From an uncultured Rhodospirillales bacterium (lineage in GTDB: Bacteria; Pseudomonadota; Alphaproteobacteria; Acetobacterales; Acetobacteraceae): a stretch of 64,000 nt of DNA. Below the pieces are notes generated by a model, which was not told the origin of the DNA, did not search any database, and saw only the letters and a list, made by a program, of their open reading frames with translations. Location: positions 17,809-81,808 of the forward strand of contig CAIPLM010000385.1 in the NCBI GenBank assembly GCA_903865895.1, written 5' to 3'. Of the stretch, positions 1 through 9,701 are shown one piece after another (the first letter of the stretch is position 1; each line of letters starts with the position of its first letter). A program made the position numbers and the translations under genes.

Positions 1-1537
1 CCGCATTGCCGCTGTTGAGCAGCACCCGGTTCTGTCCGGCACCAGTGACGATGGTGTCACTGCCAGTGCCCGCAAGCAGCTGGTCGTTGCCGGAATTGCC
101 GACGAGCAGCGTGTCGAGCGCGCCTGGATCATACAGCGTGGCATCCGCAGTGCCGCCGAGATAGGCGGCGACGGTACCGGCCGGCACCGCATAGGTCCCG
201 CCGGTAACAGGCGAGACGATCACCGCCTCGTTGATCGCCCCGCCGACGGTGGGCGCCAGGCCGGCAGGCTGTGGCGCGGCCGTGACCCTGATGCTGCCCT
301 GCGCGGCATCCGCGAAGCCGAAGAGCTGCCGCGCCACCGTCACACTGGTGCTCGCCGTGGTGGTTCCACCCGGGCCACTCACCGCGAGGCCGAACTCGGT
401 GGTGTCGAGCAGCACGCCAGTTGGCAGTGCCGGAGTGAAGGAGACCCCCGCCACAGCGGCCGACATCGCGGCGGTCGTGCCGGTGAGCGTGATGATGAAA
501 TCCCCAATTGGCGCCGCAATGCTGCTCATCCCCGGGATACTGAGGGTCCCGCCGTGGGGGCAGGAGAAGGACAGCGTGATGCTCTCGTTCGCCCCGCCGA
601 AGGGATCCGTGATGACCAGCCCGGCAAAGGGCGTCAACGGCGCACCATTCGGCGCCCCCTGGAAATCCCGCACCCCTGACAGGGCCGGGGCGGTCAGCGG
701 CGCCAGATGCACCGCCGTTCCGCCGCTGCCGTCATTGCCGGCGAGGAAGCCGAGCCCGCCGGGCACTTGGCCGGCGAGTTGCAGGGTGACCGACCCGGCA
801 CTGCCAGTCACGGTGAGTCGATGGGTGACGCTGTCGTAGCTCGCCGTCGCGTTATTGCCGGAATCATCGAGGCCGGTGAGATCGATAGTCTCGTGCACGC
901 CGCTGAAATTGCGGATGGTGCCGGGCAGGTTCACCGCGTTGTTGAAGGCCAGGGTGGCGTAGTTGCCGGCGCCCGGGGTAAAGCCCGCGATATCGAAGCC
1001 CTGCGCGCCGAGGGTGTCATAGTTCACCGTGAGCGGATTGCCCGCACTGCCCTCCAGCAGCAGCGCATTGCCACTGCCCGACGCGGTGATCCGTCCGGCA
1101 AGCATGTAGCCGGGCTGCAGGATCACGCTGTTCCCGCCACCGGCCGCCAGGATGGCGTCGCCAACTGGCGCGATGATGGTGCCGGAATTGATCAGCGTGG
1201 CACCCCCATTCAGCGCCACACCGTGGCCATAGGCGAAAATCGTCCCGGCATTGCTGGCAGTACCGCCAGCGCCCAGTGCAATACCGGTCCCGCTCATCGG
1301 CTGCGTGGCGTGAATGGTCCCGCGATTGGTGACCGTGCCCGCGCCACCGACGATGTCGATGCCGTTGCCGCCGGAGAGAGTGCCGTCGTTCACGATGGTG
1401 CCGCCTGTCGCGTAGATCGCGGCAGCGGGCGGGCTCGCCACAATGCTGCCCGCCGCCGTCAGCGTGAACGGCGATTGATAGATGCCGGCTGCCGTGAGGG
1501 TGATGCCGTGAGAGATGGTCGAGGAAATCGTCGTCAT
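1..1537 (-). CDS. Large repeat-rich surface/RTX-like protein (N-terminal 512 codons; continues beyond left edge)
   Basis: My own minus-strand translation from ATG at 1537 (MTTISSTISHGITLTAAGIYQSPFTLTAAGSIVAS...) is open to base 1. It contains repeated 'TIVNDGTLSGG / TVTNRGTIHA / TASNAGTIFAYG' units and a distal 'GNSGNDQLLAGTGSDTIVTGAGQNRVLLNSGNA' calcium-binding-like stretch. It is missing from the ORF track because no stop lies in the window. Confidence 0.8.
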   Translation of the reverse strand, partial: MTTISSTISHGITLTAAGIYQSPFTLTAAGSIVASPPAAAIYATGGTIVNDGTLSGGNGIDIVGGAGTVTNRGTIHATQPMSGTGIALGAGGTASNAGTIFAYGHGVALNGGATLINSGTIIAPVGDAILAAGGGNSVILQPGYMLAGRITASGSGNALLLEGSAGNPLTVNYDTLGAQGFDIAGFTPGAGNYATLAFNNAVNLPGTIRNFSGVHETIDLTGLDDSGNNATASYDSVTHRLTVTGSAGSVTLQLAGQVPGGLGFLAGNDGSGGTAVHLAPLTAPALSGVRDFQGAPNGAPLTPFAGLVITDPFGGANESITLSFSCPHGGTLSIPGMSSIAAPIGDFIITLTGTTAAMSAAVAGVSFTPALPTGVLLDTTEFGLAVSGPGGTTTASTSVTVARQLFGFADAAQGSIRVTAAPQPAGLAPTVGGAINEAVIVSPVTGGTYAVPAGTVAAYLGGTADATLYDPGALDTLLVGNSGNDQLLAGTGSDTIVTGAGQNRVLLNSGNA

Positions 1538-1731
1538 GCGCGGGCCTCCGGGGCTGGCCGCGTCCGATACCGCCATCGGACGCCCGACCTGCCGTTAGAC
1601 CAATCTCATAGCGGGAGATGATTTCCGATTGGTGAAACCACCCGACAAAACTTACACGGGTCACCGGCACATTCATCCCGGTACCCGCCTGGCGCGAACG
1701 GGCACCCTTGACGAACGGGGGAAGCGCACTC

Positions 1732-1748
1732 ACTATTATTATAGTAGT
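1732..1748. promoter_or_regulatory. Palindromic operator candidate upstream of HxlR gene
   Basis: ACTATTATTATAGTAGT: 7 of 8 pairs complementary around the centre, AT-rich in a GC-rich region, 16 bp before the ATG at 1765. Confidence 0.6.
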
Positions 1749-1764
1749 TAATGGCACCCTCCCG

Positions 1765-2232
1765 ATGGTCCAGCGCAAAAGCTTTGCCGGCATGGCCTGC
1801 CCGATCGCCAGGGGCCTCGAGCATGTCGGCGAGTGGTGGTCAATGCTGATCCTGCGCGACGCGCTCAAGGGCGCCACACGGTTCGAGCAGTTCCAGGAAA
1901 ATCTCGGCATCGCGCCGGGCATTCTCACGCGCCGGCTGGCCGCGCTGACTGAGTCCGGCCTGCTGGAGCGGCAGCGCTACAGCGTCCATCCGCCGCGCGA
2001 CGAATACGTGCTCACCCCGCGCGGGCGGGATTTCCGCCCGGTGCTGCTGGCGATGCTCGCCTGGGGCAACCGCCACTTCCCGCCGGAGGATACGACGATG
2101 CGCATCGTCGATCTCGCCACCGGCGCGCCGGTCGATCCCGTGCTGGTCGATCCGCGCACCCTCCGGCCCGTCGACGGCCCGGGATACGCCGTGCAACCTT
2201 TTTCGACCCGAGGCCAGCCGACCCATGAGTGA
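1765..2232 (+). CDS. HxlR-family winged-helix transcriptional regulator
   Basis: MVQRKSFAGMACPIARGLEHVGEWWSMLILRDALKGATRFEQFQENLGIAPGILTRRLAALTESGLLER is a typical HxlR fold signature. Start moved from 1708 to 1765. Confidence 0.9.
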   Translation: MVQRKSFAGMACPIARGLEHVGEWWSMLILRDALKGATRFEQFQENLGIAPGILTRRLAALTESGLLERQRYSVHPPRDEYVLTPRGRDFRPVLLAMLAWGNRHFPPEDTTMRIVDLATGAPVDPVLVDPRTLRPVDGPGYAVQPFSTRGQPTHE

Positions 2233-2695
2233 TCCTGCAACCAGTGGTCCTGCAACCTTGGCCAGCATGGCCGGCATTGACGTGATGCGCGGCCTTCTCG
2301 AAGGCCGCCTTCCCGCACCGCCCGCCATCGGCCTAATCGGCATCACGCTGACGGAGGTGGACCCCGGCCGCGTGGTGATGCGGCTGACCCCCGGGCCGCA
2401 GCATGCCAACCCCATGGGCACCATGCATGGCGGCATGCTGGCCACCCTGCTCGACAGCGTGATGGGCTGCGCGGTGCACACCACGCTCGCGCCCGGAAGC
2501 AGCTACAGCACACTCGAAATCAAGGTGAACTACATCCGCGCGGTCACGCCGGCGAGCGGCGAACTGGCCGGCGAAGGCAAGGTGGTGCATGCCGGCCGCC
2601 GCTCCGCCGTGGCCGAAGGGCGCGTCATCGACGCGAAAGGCCGCGTGGTCGCCACCGCCAGCACCACCTGCATCATCCTGGAGTCCGCCTCATGA
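2225..2695 (+). CDS. PaaI-like hotdog-fold thioesterase
   Basis: GTMHGGMLATLLDSVMGCAV...YSTLEIKVNYIRAV motif; overlaps upstream gene. Confidence 0.88.
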   Translation: MSDPATSGPATLASMAGIDVMRGLLEGRLPAPPAIGLIGITLTEVDPGRVVMRLTPGPQHANPMGTMHGGMLATLLDSVMGCAVHTTLAPGSSYSTLEIKVNYIRAVTPASGELAGEGKVVHAGRRSAVAEGRVIDAKGRVVATASTTCIILESAS

Positions 2696-4086
2696 GCGCG
2701 ACCACCGCTTCCCCCGCCAGCGCCGCGCAAGCGGGGATGAACCCGCGCACCCGCATGCTGCTGCAAGGTGCCATCGTGCCAACGCTGCTGCGCATGGCCT
2801 GGCCGAACGTGGTGGTGATGCTCGCGCAATCCGCCACCGGGCTGATCGAGACCTATTGGGTGGCGCGCCTCGGCACCGATGCACTCACCGGCATGGCGCT
2901 GGTATTCCCCGGTTTCATGCTGATGCAGATGCTCTCGGGCGGCGCCATCGGCGGTGGCATTTCCTCCGCCGTGGCCCGCGCGCTCGGCGGTGGGCGGCGC
3001 GACGATGCGAACGCGCTGGTGATGCATGCCATCGTCATCAACCTCGCACTTGGCGTGCTCTCGGGCGCGATCTTCCTCATTTTCGGCGCGCCGCTCTACC
3101 GCGCGCTCGGCGGCAGTGGCAGCTCGCTCGCGGCGGCGCTGGTCTATTCCAACATCATCTTCGCCGGCGTGCCACTCACCTGGCTCCTCAACGCCTTCGC
3201 CAGCGTGATCCGCGGCACCGGCAACATGCTGGTGCCCTCGCTGGCGATCTGCGTCAGCGTGGCACTGCTGGTCCCACTCTCGCCGCTGCTGATTTTCGGC
3301 CTTGGCCCGATCCCCGCGCTCGGCATCGCCGGCGGTGGCGTCGCCGTGGTGTTGACGACGGGGCTGACCGCGGCGCTGCTCGGGCTCTACATCCTCGCCG
3401 GGCGCAGCATCGTGCGGCTGAAGGCGGCGCGGCTGCGCTGGGAGTTCTTCTTCGATATCCTGCGCGTCGGCGCGGTGGGCGCCATCAGCACCCTTCAGAC
3501 CACGCTGACGGTGGCGCTCACCACCGCGCTGGTCGGCCACGCCGCAGGGCCGGATGGGGTGGCGGGCTACGGCACCGGCAGCCGGCTGGAATATCTGCTG
3601 ATCCCCCTGGTGTTCGGTCTCGGTGCGCCGATGGTGGCGCTGGTCGGCACCAATATCGGGGCGGGGCAGAACGCGCGGGCGCTCCGCATCGCCCTCACCG
3701 GCGGCGGCATCGCATTCGTGCTCAGCGAAATCATCGGCCTCACCGCCGCCGCCTTCCCCGCGGCGTGGTTGACCCTGTTCGGGCATGATCCGGCGATGCT
3801 GGCGACCGGCACCACCTATCTGCGCCTGGTCGGCCCCACCTACGGGTTCTTCGGGCTCGGCCTGTCGCTCTACTTCGCCTCACAGGGCGCCGGGCGGCTG
3901 TTCTGGCCGCTGGCCGGCGGAATGCTGCGGCTCGCCATCGCCGTGATCGGCGGCTGGGCGGCCTATGCGTTGACGGGCTCGCTCACCGCGGTGTTCGCCA
4001 CCCTCTCGGTCGCGCTGGTGGTCTATGGCACGGTGGTAGCGGGGGCGATCGCCCGCGGAGTGTGGTTCAAGCGGGCCACCGGCTGA
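2692..4086 (+). CDS. MATE family efflux transporter
   Basis: About 464 aa multi-TM protein, MATE-like sequence; ATGA overlap with thioesterase gene. Confidence 0.9.
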   Translation: MSATTASPASAAQAGMNPRTRMLLQGAIVPTLLRMAWPNVVVMLAQSATGLIETYWVARLGTDALTGMALVFPGFMLMQMLSGGAIGGGISSAVARALGGGRRDDANALVMHAIVINLALGVLSGAIFLIFGAPLYRALGGSGSSLAAALVYSNIIFAGVPLTWLLNAFASVIRGTGNMLVPSLAICVSVALLVPLSPLLIFGLGPIPALGIAGGGVAVVLTTGLTAALLGLYILAGRSIVRLKAARLRWEFFFDILRVGAVGAISTLQTTLTVALTTALVGHAAGPDGVAGYGTGSRLEYLLIPLVFGLGAPMVALVGTNIGAGQNARALRIALTGGGIAFVLSEIIGLTAAAFPAAWLTLFGHDPAMLATGTTYLRLVGPTYGFFGLGLSLYFASQGAGRLFWPLAGGMLRLAIAVIGGWAAYALTGSLTAVFATLSVALVVYGTVVAGAIARGVWFKRATG

Positions 4087-4190
4087 CTGGAGAATTCACA
4101 CGGGCGGCACGCCGAGACTGCGTATTCTGCTTGACTTTCGGGGCGTGCCGGGCGCAGCCTCCGTATGTCGCAGCAGATACAGGAGGGTAC

Positions 4191-4253
4191 ATGATCAGTA
4201 TGGATCCACCGAATCACAAGAGAGTTGCCAAGCATCGTGGCATTGGTGACTGA
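4191..4253 (+). CDS. Candidate 20-aa small protein MISMDPPNHKRVAKHRGIGD
   Basis: ATG preceded by a near-perfect Shine-Dalgarno (AGGAGGGTAC-ATG), short ORF, followed by three successive palindromes including a terminator. Confidence 0.45.
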   Translation: MISMDPPNHKRVAKHRGIGD

Positions 4254-4273
4254 TCTGAAAGTCCACGCCCAGC

Positions 4274-4306
4274 AGGGTTCATGAACCCTTAGTGAGGTAT
4301 TACCTC
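4274..4306. repeat. Two consecutive perfect palindromes
   Basis: AGGGTTCATGAACCCT (4274-4289) and GAGGTA-T-TACCTC (4294-4306). Confidence 0.7.
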
Positions 4307-4313
4307 GCAAACC

Positions 4314-4350
4314 AGCCCCCGCGGTCGCATAGTGCGCGCGGGGGCTTTTC
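4314..4350 (+). terminator. Rho-independent terminator
   Basis: AGCCCCCGCG (4314-4323) / CGCGGGGGCT (4337-4346) perfect stem followed by TTTTCGTTT. Confidence 0.75.
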
Positions 4351-4358
4351 GTTTCTGG

Positions 4359-5072
4359 CTAGAGTGCCTCGGTATCCAGCGCGTACCCGGCCGCGCGCAC
4401 GGTGCGCACCACGTCCAACTCGCCCTCGCCGTTGATGCTTTTACGCAGCCGCCGGATATGCACGTCGACCGTGCGCAGTTCGACGTGGATATCCCGCCCC
4501 CACACGCCGTCCAGCAACTCCTCGCGGGTGAACACGCGGCGGGGATGGCGGAGGAAAAATTCCAGAAGCCGGTACTCGGTCGGCCCGAGCTGCACCGCCC
4601 GGCCGCCGCGCTGCACGCGATGGGTGGTGAGGTCCATGCTGATGTCATGGAATTCGAGCGACCCCTTGGCCGGCACCGCCCCAGTGCGACGCAGCAAGGC
4701 GCGCATCCGGGCGATCAGCGCCTCCATGTTGAAGGGCTTGGTGATGTAGTCGTCGGCCCCGGTGTTCAGGCCGCGCACCGCGTCCTGGTCCTCGGTGCGG
4801 GCGGTCAGCATGATCACCGGCAAGCCGCGCGTCTCGTGGCGGCGGCGGAGCTGGCGGCAGACCTCGATGCCCGAGAGCGTCGGCAGCATCCAGTCGAGCA
4901 GCACGAGATCCGGCGTCGTCTCGGCGATGCGGTTCAGCGCCTCCTGCCCGTCACCGGCTTCATCAACGTGAAAGCCCTGCTTCTCCAGATTGTAGCGCAG
5001 CAGCGTGGCAAGCGCCGCCTCGTCTTCGACGACCAGAACGCTGGGACGGCCGGAGATGGACCCATCAGGCAT
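4359..5072 (-). CDS. phoB: Phosphate regulon response regulator PhoB
   Basis: Receiver + winged-helix output (VLVVEDE...LLDWMLP...TKPF...TVDVHIRRLRKSI); end of pst operon. Confidence 0.93.
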   Translation of the reverse strand: MPDGSISGRPSVLVVEDEAALATLLRYNLEKQGFHVDEAGDGQEALNRIAETTPDLVLLDWMLPTLSGIEVCRQLRRRHETRGLPVIMLTARTEDQDAVRGLNTGADDYITKPFNMEALIARMRALLRRTGAVPAKGSLEFHDISMDLTTHRVQRGGRAVQLGPTEYRLLEFFLRHPRRVFTREELLDGVWGRDIHVELRTVDVHIRRLRKSINGEGELDVVRTVRAAGYALDTEAL

Positions 5073-5082
5073 TCATAATCTC

Positions 5083-5814
5083 CTATTGCTCGATCGCTGG
5101 GCGGATCATGGCGGAGGATGAGCTGTCACCCTTCGGCCGTGCGTCGATCAGCGGCACGCCGAGTTCGGCGTAGTGGACGAGTTCAGCGATATTGGTGGCG
5201 TGATCGCCAATGCGCTCAAGGTTCTTGGCGATGAACAGCAGATGGGTGCAGGGCGTGATATTACGCGGATCTTCCATCATATAGGTGATGAGCTCGCGGA
5301 ACAGCGCGTCATAAATCTCGTCGATCGCCGCGTCCGAGCGCCACACCTGCAGCGCCTTCTCGGCGTTGGTCTCACCGACGGCATCGACGATCAGCTTGAG
5401 ATTCTCCTGCACCAGCCGGGACATGTGGGCGAGGCCGGAGAGCTTGAACGGGAGCTGGAACTGCCGCAGCACGATGCTGCGCTTGGCGACATTGGCGGCA
5501 TAGTCGCCAATGCGCTCGAAATCGCCGGTGATCTTGAGGCTGGCGAAAATCAGCCGCAAATCCTGCGCCATGGGCTGGCGCAGCGCGAGCAGGCGAATGA
5601 CGAACTGCTCCACCTCCCGCTCCAGAGCATCCACCGCGGGATCCGACTGAACGGCGCGCGACGCCGCCTCGGGGTCACCCTCGAGGATGGCGGTGCAGGC
5701 GAGCGCGACCTGACTCTCGACCATGCCGCCCATGCTGGTGATCAGGGCTGCAAGGCGCTTGAGCTCGTTGTCGTAGCTTTTGACGATGTGCTCGGTGGTT
5801 TCGGGCATTTGCAT
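5083..5814 (-). CDS. phoU: Phosphate signalling protein PhoU
   Basis: PhoU-like helical protein (ERIGDYAANVAKR / ERIGDHATNIAE repeats) between pstB and phoB. Confidence 0.95.
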   Translation of the reverse strand: MQMPETTEHIVKSYDNELKRLAALITSMGGMVESQVALACTAILEGDPEAASRAVQSDPAVDALEREVEQFVIRLLALRQPMAQDLRLIFASLKITGDFERIGDYAANVAKRSIVLRQFQLPFKLSGLAHMSRLVQENLKLIVDAVGETNAEKALQVWRSDAAIDEIYDALFRELITYMMEDPRNITPCTHLLFIAKNLERIGDHATNIAELVHYAELGVPLIDARPKGDSSSSAMIRPAIEQ

Positions 5815-5822
5815 GGTCTCCC

Positions 5823-6653
5823 TCAGCCGAACCGGCCGGTGATGTATTCCTGGGTGCGGCGCTGCGCGGGGGCGGTGAACATCTGCGTGGCAGTGCCGAC
5901 CTCCACGAGCTCACCGAGGTAGAAGAACGCCACCTGGTCGGCGCAGCGGGCGGCCTGCTGCATGTTATGGGTGACGATGACGATGGTGAAGTCCCGCTTC
6001 AACTCGTCGATCAGCTCCTCGATCTTGAGCGTGCTGATCGGGTCGAGCGCGCTGGTCGGCTCGTCGAACAGGATCACTTCGGGCCGCACCGCGATGGTGC
6101 GGGCGATGCACAGGCGCTGCTGCTGGCCGCCGGAGAGGCCCATGGCGGAGGCACCAAGCCGGTCCTTCACCTCGCCCCACAGGGCGGCGCGGGTGAGCGA
6201 CCATTCGACGCGCTCATCCATCTCGGCCTTGGAGAGCTGCTCGTGCAGCTTCACCCCAAAGGCGATGTTGTCATAGATCGACATCGGGAAGGGCGTCGGC
6301 TTCTGGAACACCATGCCGATGCGGCTGCGCAGCTGGTTGAGGTCGATGCCCGGCGCGATGATGTTCTCGCCATCCATCAGCACCTCGCCGGTGGCCCGTT
6401 GGCCGGGATACAGATCGTACATCCGGTTAAGCACCCGCAGCAGGGTGGACTTGCCGCAGCCGGAGGGACCGATCATGCCGGTCACCTGGCGGTTGGGAAA
6501 CTCGGCGTTGATCCCCTTCAGTGCCTTGTTGGTACCGTAGAAGAAATCGAGGTTGCGGATCGAAATCCGTGATTCCGACAAGATCGCGCCGGAGCGCGCT
6601 TCCATCGCCCCGATATTCGGCTTGTTCTCGCTGTCATTCATCGTGGAGCTCAT
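5823..6653 (-). CDS. pstB: Phosphate ABC transporter ATP-binding protein PstB
   Basis: Walker [10 protein letters not shown], signature LSGGQQQR, PstB-like context. Confidence 0.96.
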   Translation of the reverse strand: MSSTMNDSENKPNIGAMEARSGAILSESRISIRNLDFFYGTNKALKGINAEFPNRQVTGMIGPSGCGKSTLLRVLNRMYDLYPGQRATGEVLMDGENIIAPGIDLNQLRSRIGMVFQKPTPFPMSIYDNIAFGVKLHEQLSKAEMDERVEWSLTRAALWGEVKDRLGASAMGLSGGQQQRLCIARTIAVRPEVILFDEPTSALDPISTLKIEELIDELKRDFTIVIVTHNMQQAARCADQVAFFYLGELVEVGTATQMFTAPAQRRTQEYITGRFG

Positions 6654-6665
6654 CGATTGGCGCCT

Positions 6666-7559
6666 TTATGCGCGGGGACGCAGGACAAAACGGGCAAGGA
6701 TATTAAGCGCGAGCACGCCGAAGGTGATGAGCAAGGCGCCCACCCAGGCAAGCTGCACCCAATCATCGAAGGCGGAGCCGGCATATTGATAGATCGTCAC
6801 CGGCAGGCTGGCCATCGGGCGGCCGAGGTTGAGCGACCAGTTGAGGTTGCCGAGCGAGGTGAACAGCAGCGGCGCCGTCTCGCCGGCGATGCGCGCCACC
6901 GCGAGCAGCACGCCGGTGGCGATGCCATCCCGCGCGGCGGGGTAGCAGACCATGACGATCGATTTCCACTTCGGCGCGCCGAGCGCCACCGCCGCCTCGC
7001 GCAGCGCCACCGGGATCAGCCGCAGCATGTCCTCGGTGGTGCGCACCACGATGGGGATGACGATCACTGCCAGCGCGATGCCGCCGGCGATGCCGGAGAA
7101 GCCATCGAACGGGTTCACCAGCACCTGATACACGAACAGGCCGATCAGGATGGAAGGGGCGGACAGCAGCACGTCAGAGACGAAGCGCACCGCATCGCCG
7201 AGCTTCGTGCCGACCGCGTATTCGGAGAGATAGGTGCCCACCATGATGCCGATCGGCGTGCCGATGGCGGTGCCGATCGCGGTCTGGATCAGGCTGCCGA
7301 TGATTGCATTGAGCAAGCCGCCATGCGAGCCCGGCGGCTTGGTCGATTCGGTGAACACCGACAGGCCAAGCCCGGCGAAACCGAGCCACAGCAGCGTCGC
7401 CAGGATGGCGAAGAGAAACACCAGGCCAATCCCCGTCGCGGTGACACAGAGGGCCTTGATGATGCGATTGGTGCGCTGGCGGCTGCGCGACAGTGCATCG
7501 GCCACTTTGGCGTTGCGCTTGGGGCCGGCCATCATGGCATCGGCGGCGGTGGCGCTCAT
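6666..7559 (-). CDS. pstA: Phosphate ABC transporter permease PstA
   Basis: C-terminal 297 aa of the 645-aa ORF; start [16 protein letters not shown] at 7559 overlaps pstC stop. Confidence 0.92.
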   Translation of the reverse strand: MSATAADAMMAGPKRNAKVADALSRSRQRTNRIIKALCVTATGIGLVFLFAILATLLWLGFAGLGLSVFTESTKPPGSHGGLLNAIIGSLIQTAIGTAIGTPIGIMVGTYLSEYAVGTKLGDAVRFVSDVLLSAPSILIGLFVYQVLVNPFDGFSGIAGGIALAVIVIPIVVRTTEDMLRLIPVALREAAVALGAPKWKSIVMVCYPAARDGIATGVLLAVARIAGETAPLLFTSLGNLNWSLNLGRPMASLPVTIYQYAGSAFDDWVQLAWVGALLITFGVLALNILARFVLRPRA

Positions 7560-8527
7560 GACTTGGCTCCCGCGGGGCGCAGCAGGGTGCGCGAAATCGC
7601 CAGCACGATGAAGGAGATCACGAAGAGGATGAAGCCAAGCGCCAGCAGCGAAGACAGCTTGAGGCTGCCGGACTGGCTCTCCGGAAATTCCAGCGCGACG
7701 ATGGAGGCAATCGTGTTGCCCGGCCCGAACAGCGAGGTGGAGAGCCGGTTGGTGTTGCCGATCACGAACGTCACCGCCATGGTCTCGCCCAGCGCGCGGC
7801 CGAGGCCGAGCATGATGCCGCCGACCACCGAGACGCGGGTATAGGGGATGACAATCGAGCGCATCACCTCCCAGGTGGTGCAGCCGAGTCCGTAGGCGCT
7901 CTCCTTGAACACCGGCGGCACGGTCTGAAACACGTCGCGCATGGTGGCGGCGATGAAGGGCAGGATCATCACCGCGAGGATCAGCGCGGCGGTGAAAATG
8001 CCGGTGCCGAAGGGCGGCCCCTGGAACAACCCGCCGATCAGCGGCAAGTCCCCCAGCGCATCGATCAGCGTCGGCTGCACGTATTGCGACATCAGCGGCA
8101 CGATCATGAAGAAGCCCCACATGCCGTAAATGATCGACGGCACGGCGGCGAGCAGCTCGATCGCGGTGCCCACGGGGCGGCGGAACCAGATCGGCGCCAA
8201 CTCGGTGAGGTAGAAGGCGATGCCGAACGCCAGCGGCACGGCCATGATGATAGCGAGCACCGAGGTGATGAGCGTGCCATAGACCGGCACGCCGGCGCCG
8301 AACACGTTCTGCACCGGGTCCCAGTCCGCCTCGGTGAGGAAGCGCAGACCGAAGGCGCGGAAGCTGGGCCAGCCGCCGATGAACAGCGAGACGATGATCG
8401 CGCCCAGCAACACCAGGACGAAAACACCGGAAATCTTGGCGGCGGCGGCGAAAATCGCATCGCCTGCCGAGCCGCTTTTGCCGGACGCGACCACGAACGG
8501 CTTTGGACTTGCTACGCTTTGGGACAC
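7556..8527 (-). CDS. pstC: Phosphate ABC transporter permease PstC
   Basis: PstC-like membrane protein ([35 protein letters not shown]...). Confidence 0.95.
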   Translation of the reverse strand: MSQSVASPKPFVVASGKSGSAGDAIFAAAAKISGVFVLVLLGAIIVSLFIGGWPSFRAFGLRFLTEADWDPVQNVFGAGVPVYGTLITSVLAIIMAVPLAFGIAFYLTELAPIWFRRPVGTAIELLAAVPSIIYGMWGFFMIVPLMSQYVQPTLIDALGDLPLIGGLFQGPPFGTGIFTAALILAVMILPFIAATMRDVFQTVPPVFKESAYGLGCTTWEVMRSIVIPYTRVSVVGGIMLGLGRALGETMAVTFVIGNTNRLSTSLFGPGNTIASIVALEFPESQSGSLKLSSLLALGFILFVISFIVLAISRTLLRPAGAKS

Positions 8528-8571
8528 CGGCAGGTTCCGTTCTCAGACTCGTGGAAGGCGCAAACAATGAA

Positions 8572-8599
8572 CCGGCCCTTCCCGCGCGGGAAGGGCCGG
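8572..8599. repeat. 28-bp perfect palindrome between pstS and pstC
   Basis: CCGGCCCTTCCCGCGCGGGAAGGGCCGG equals its own reverse complement. Confidence 0.9.
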
Positions 8600-8611
8600 C
8601 CAAGGTTCAGA

Positions 8612-9619
8612 TCAGTTCTTGATGTCGCTCTTCCAGGAGACGCGCACCGCATCCTGCACGCTCTTCGGCAGCGGGATGTATTCGAGGCCGGAGGCGATCG
8701 CCGAGCCGTTGTTATAGGCCCAGTCGAAGAACTTGATCACGGCATGGCTGCGCGCGGCATCCTTCGGGTCCTGCGGCAGCAGGATGAAGGTCGCCGAGAC
8801 GATCGGCCAGCTGGTCGGGCCAGCAGTGTCGATCAGGTTGACCGCGTAGTTCTTCGCGCCCTTCCAATCGCCGCTTTCGGCGGCCGAGGAGAAGGCGGCG
8901 AGCGTCGGCGCGACGAAGGCGCCGGCCTTGTTGCGCAGCTGGGTGGTGGTCAGCTTGTTCTGGGTCGCATAGGCGTTCTCGACATAGCCGATCGCGCCGC
9001 GCACCTGCTTCACGGTCGCGGCCACACCGTCATTGCCCTTGGCGCCGTTGCCGGCGGGCCACTTGACGGAGGTAGCGGCGCCGACCTTGTCCTTCCAATC
9101 CGCGCTGACCGCGGAGAGGTAAGAGGTGAACACATAGGTCGTGCCCGAACCATCGGCGCGGTAGACCGGGGCGATGGCGAGGTTGGGCAGCGCCACGCCG
9201 GCGTTGGTCTCGGCGATCCGCGGGTCGTTCCACTTGGAAATCTTGCCAGCGTAGATGTCAGCCAGCACCGGCCCGGTGAGCTTCACCGCATTGGCCTCGA
9301 TGCCCGGCAGGTTCACGATCGGCACCACGGCGCCCATCACGGTGGGGAACTGCAGCAGCTTGTTCTCGGTGAGCTTCGGCCCGTCAACCGGGGCGTCGGA
9401 CGCACCGAAATCGACAGTGCGGTTCATGATCTGGTTCTGCCCGCCACCAGAGCCAATGGCCTGGTAGTTGAGCTCGATGCCAATGGCGGCCTTCGCGGCC
9501 TCGCCCCATTTGGCATAGACGGGTGCAGGGAAGGTAGCGCCGGCGCCAGTGATCTGTTGCGCGGCAACCGGCCCGGCCACGAGCATCGTGGCGAGCGCCA
9601 GGGTCAAAGTTTTCATCAT
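8612..9619 (-). CDS. pstS: Phosphate-binding protein PstS
   Basis: MMKTLTLALATMLVAGPVAAQQITGAGATFPAPVYAKW...; signal peptide; start moved from 9694. Confidence 0.95.
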   Translation of the reverse strand: MMKTLTLALATMLVAGPVAAQQITGAGATFPAPVYAKWGEAAKAAIGIELNYQAIGSGGGQNQIMNRTVDFGASDAPVDGPKLTENKLLQFPTVMGAVVPIVNLPGIEANAVKLTGPVLADIYAGKISKWNDPRIAETNAGVALPNLAIAPVYRADGSGTTYVFTSYLSAVSADWKDKVGAATSVKWPAGNGAKGNDGVAATVKQVRGAIGYVENAYATQNKLTTTQLRNKAGAFVAPTLAAFSSAAESGDWKGAKNYAVNLIDTAGPTSWPIVSATFILLPQDPKDAARSHAVIKFFDWAYNNGSAIASGLEYIPLPKSVQDAVRVSWKSDIKN

Positions 9620-9701
9620 CCCTCCTTGGGATTTGTCTATACGCCGCGACTCCTGATCTGGCCGCGACGCCGGACTCCTACGCCCCATCTGCAACGCAAT
9701 G

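Noticed and set aside
707-1621. 304-aa plus-strand ORF and neighbouring ORFs 231-839 and 1017-1928
   Set aside because: They conflict with the continuous minus-strand surface-protein reading frame, which shows coherent repeats.
2530-3786. 418-aa minus-strand ORF
   Set aside because: Antisense to the MATE gene, repetitive charged composition.
6657-7844. 395-aa plus-strand ORF
   Set aside because: Antisense to pstA; no recognisable domain, biased H/R/G/A composition.
6666-8603. 645-aa ORF as a single fusion permease
   Set aside because: The upstream 348 residues are the wrong frame of pstC; real pstA begins at 7559.
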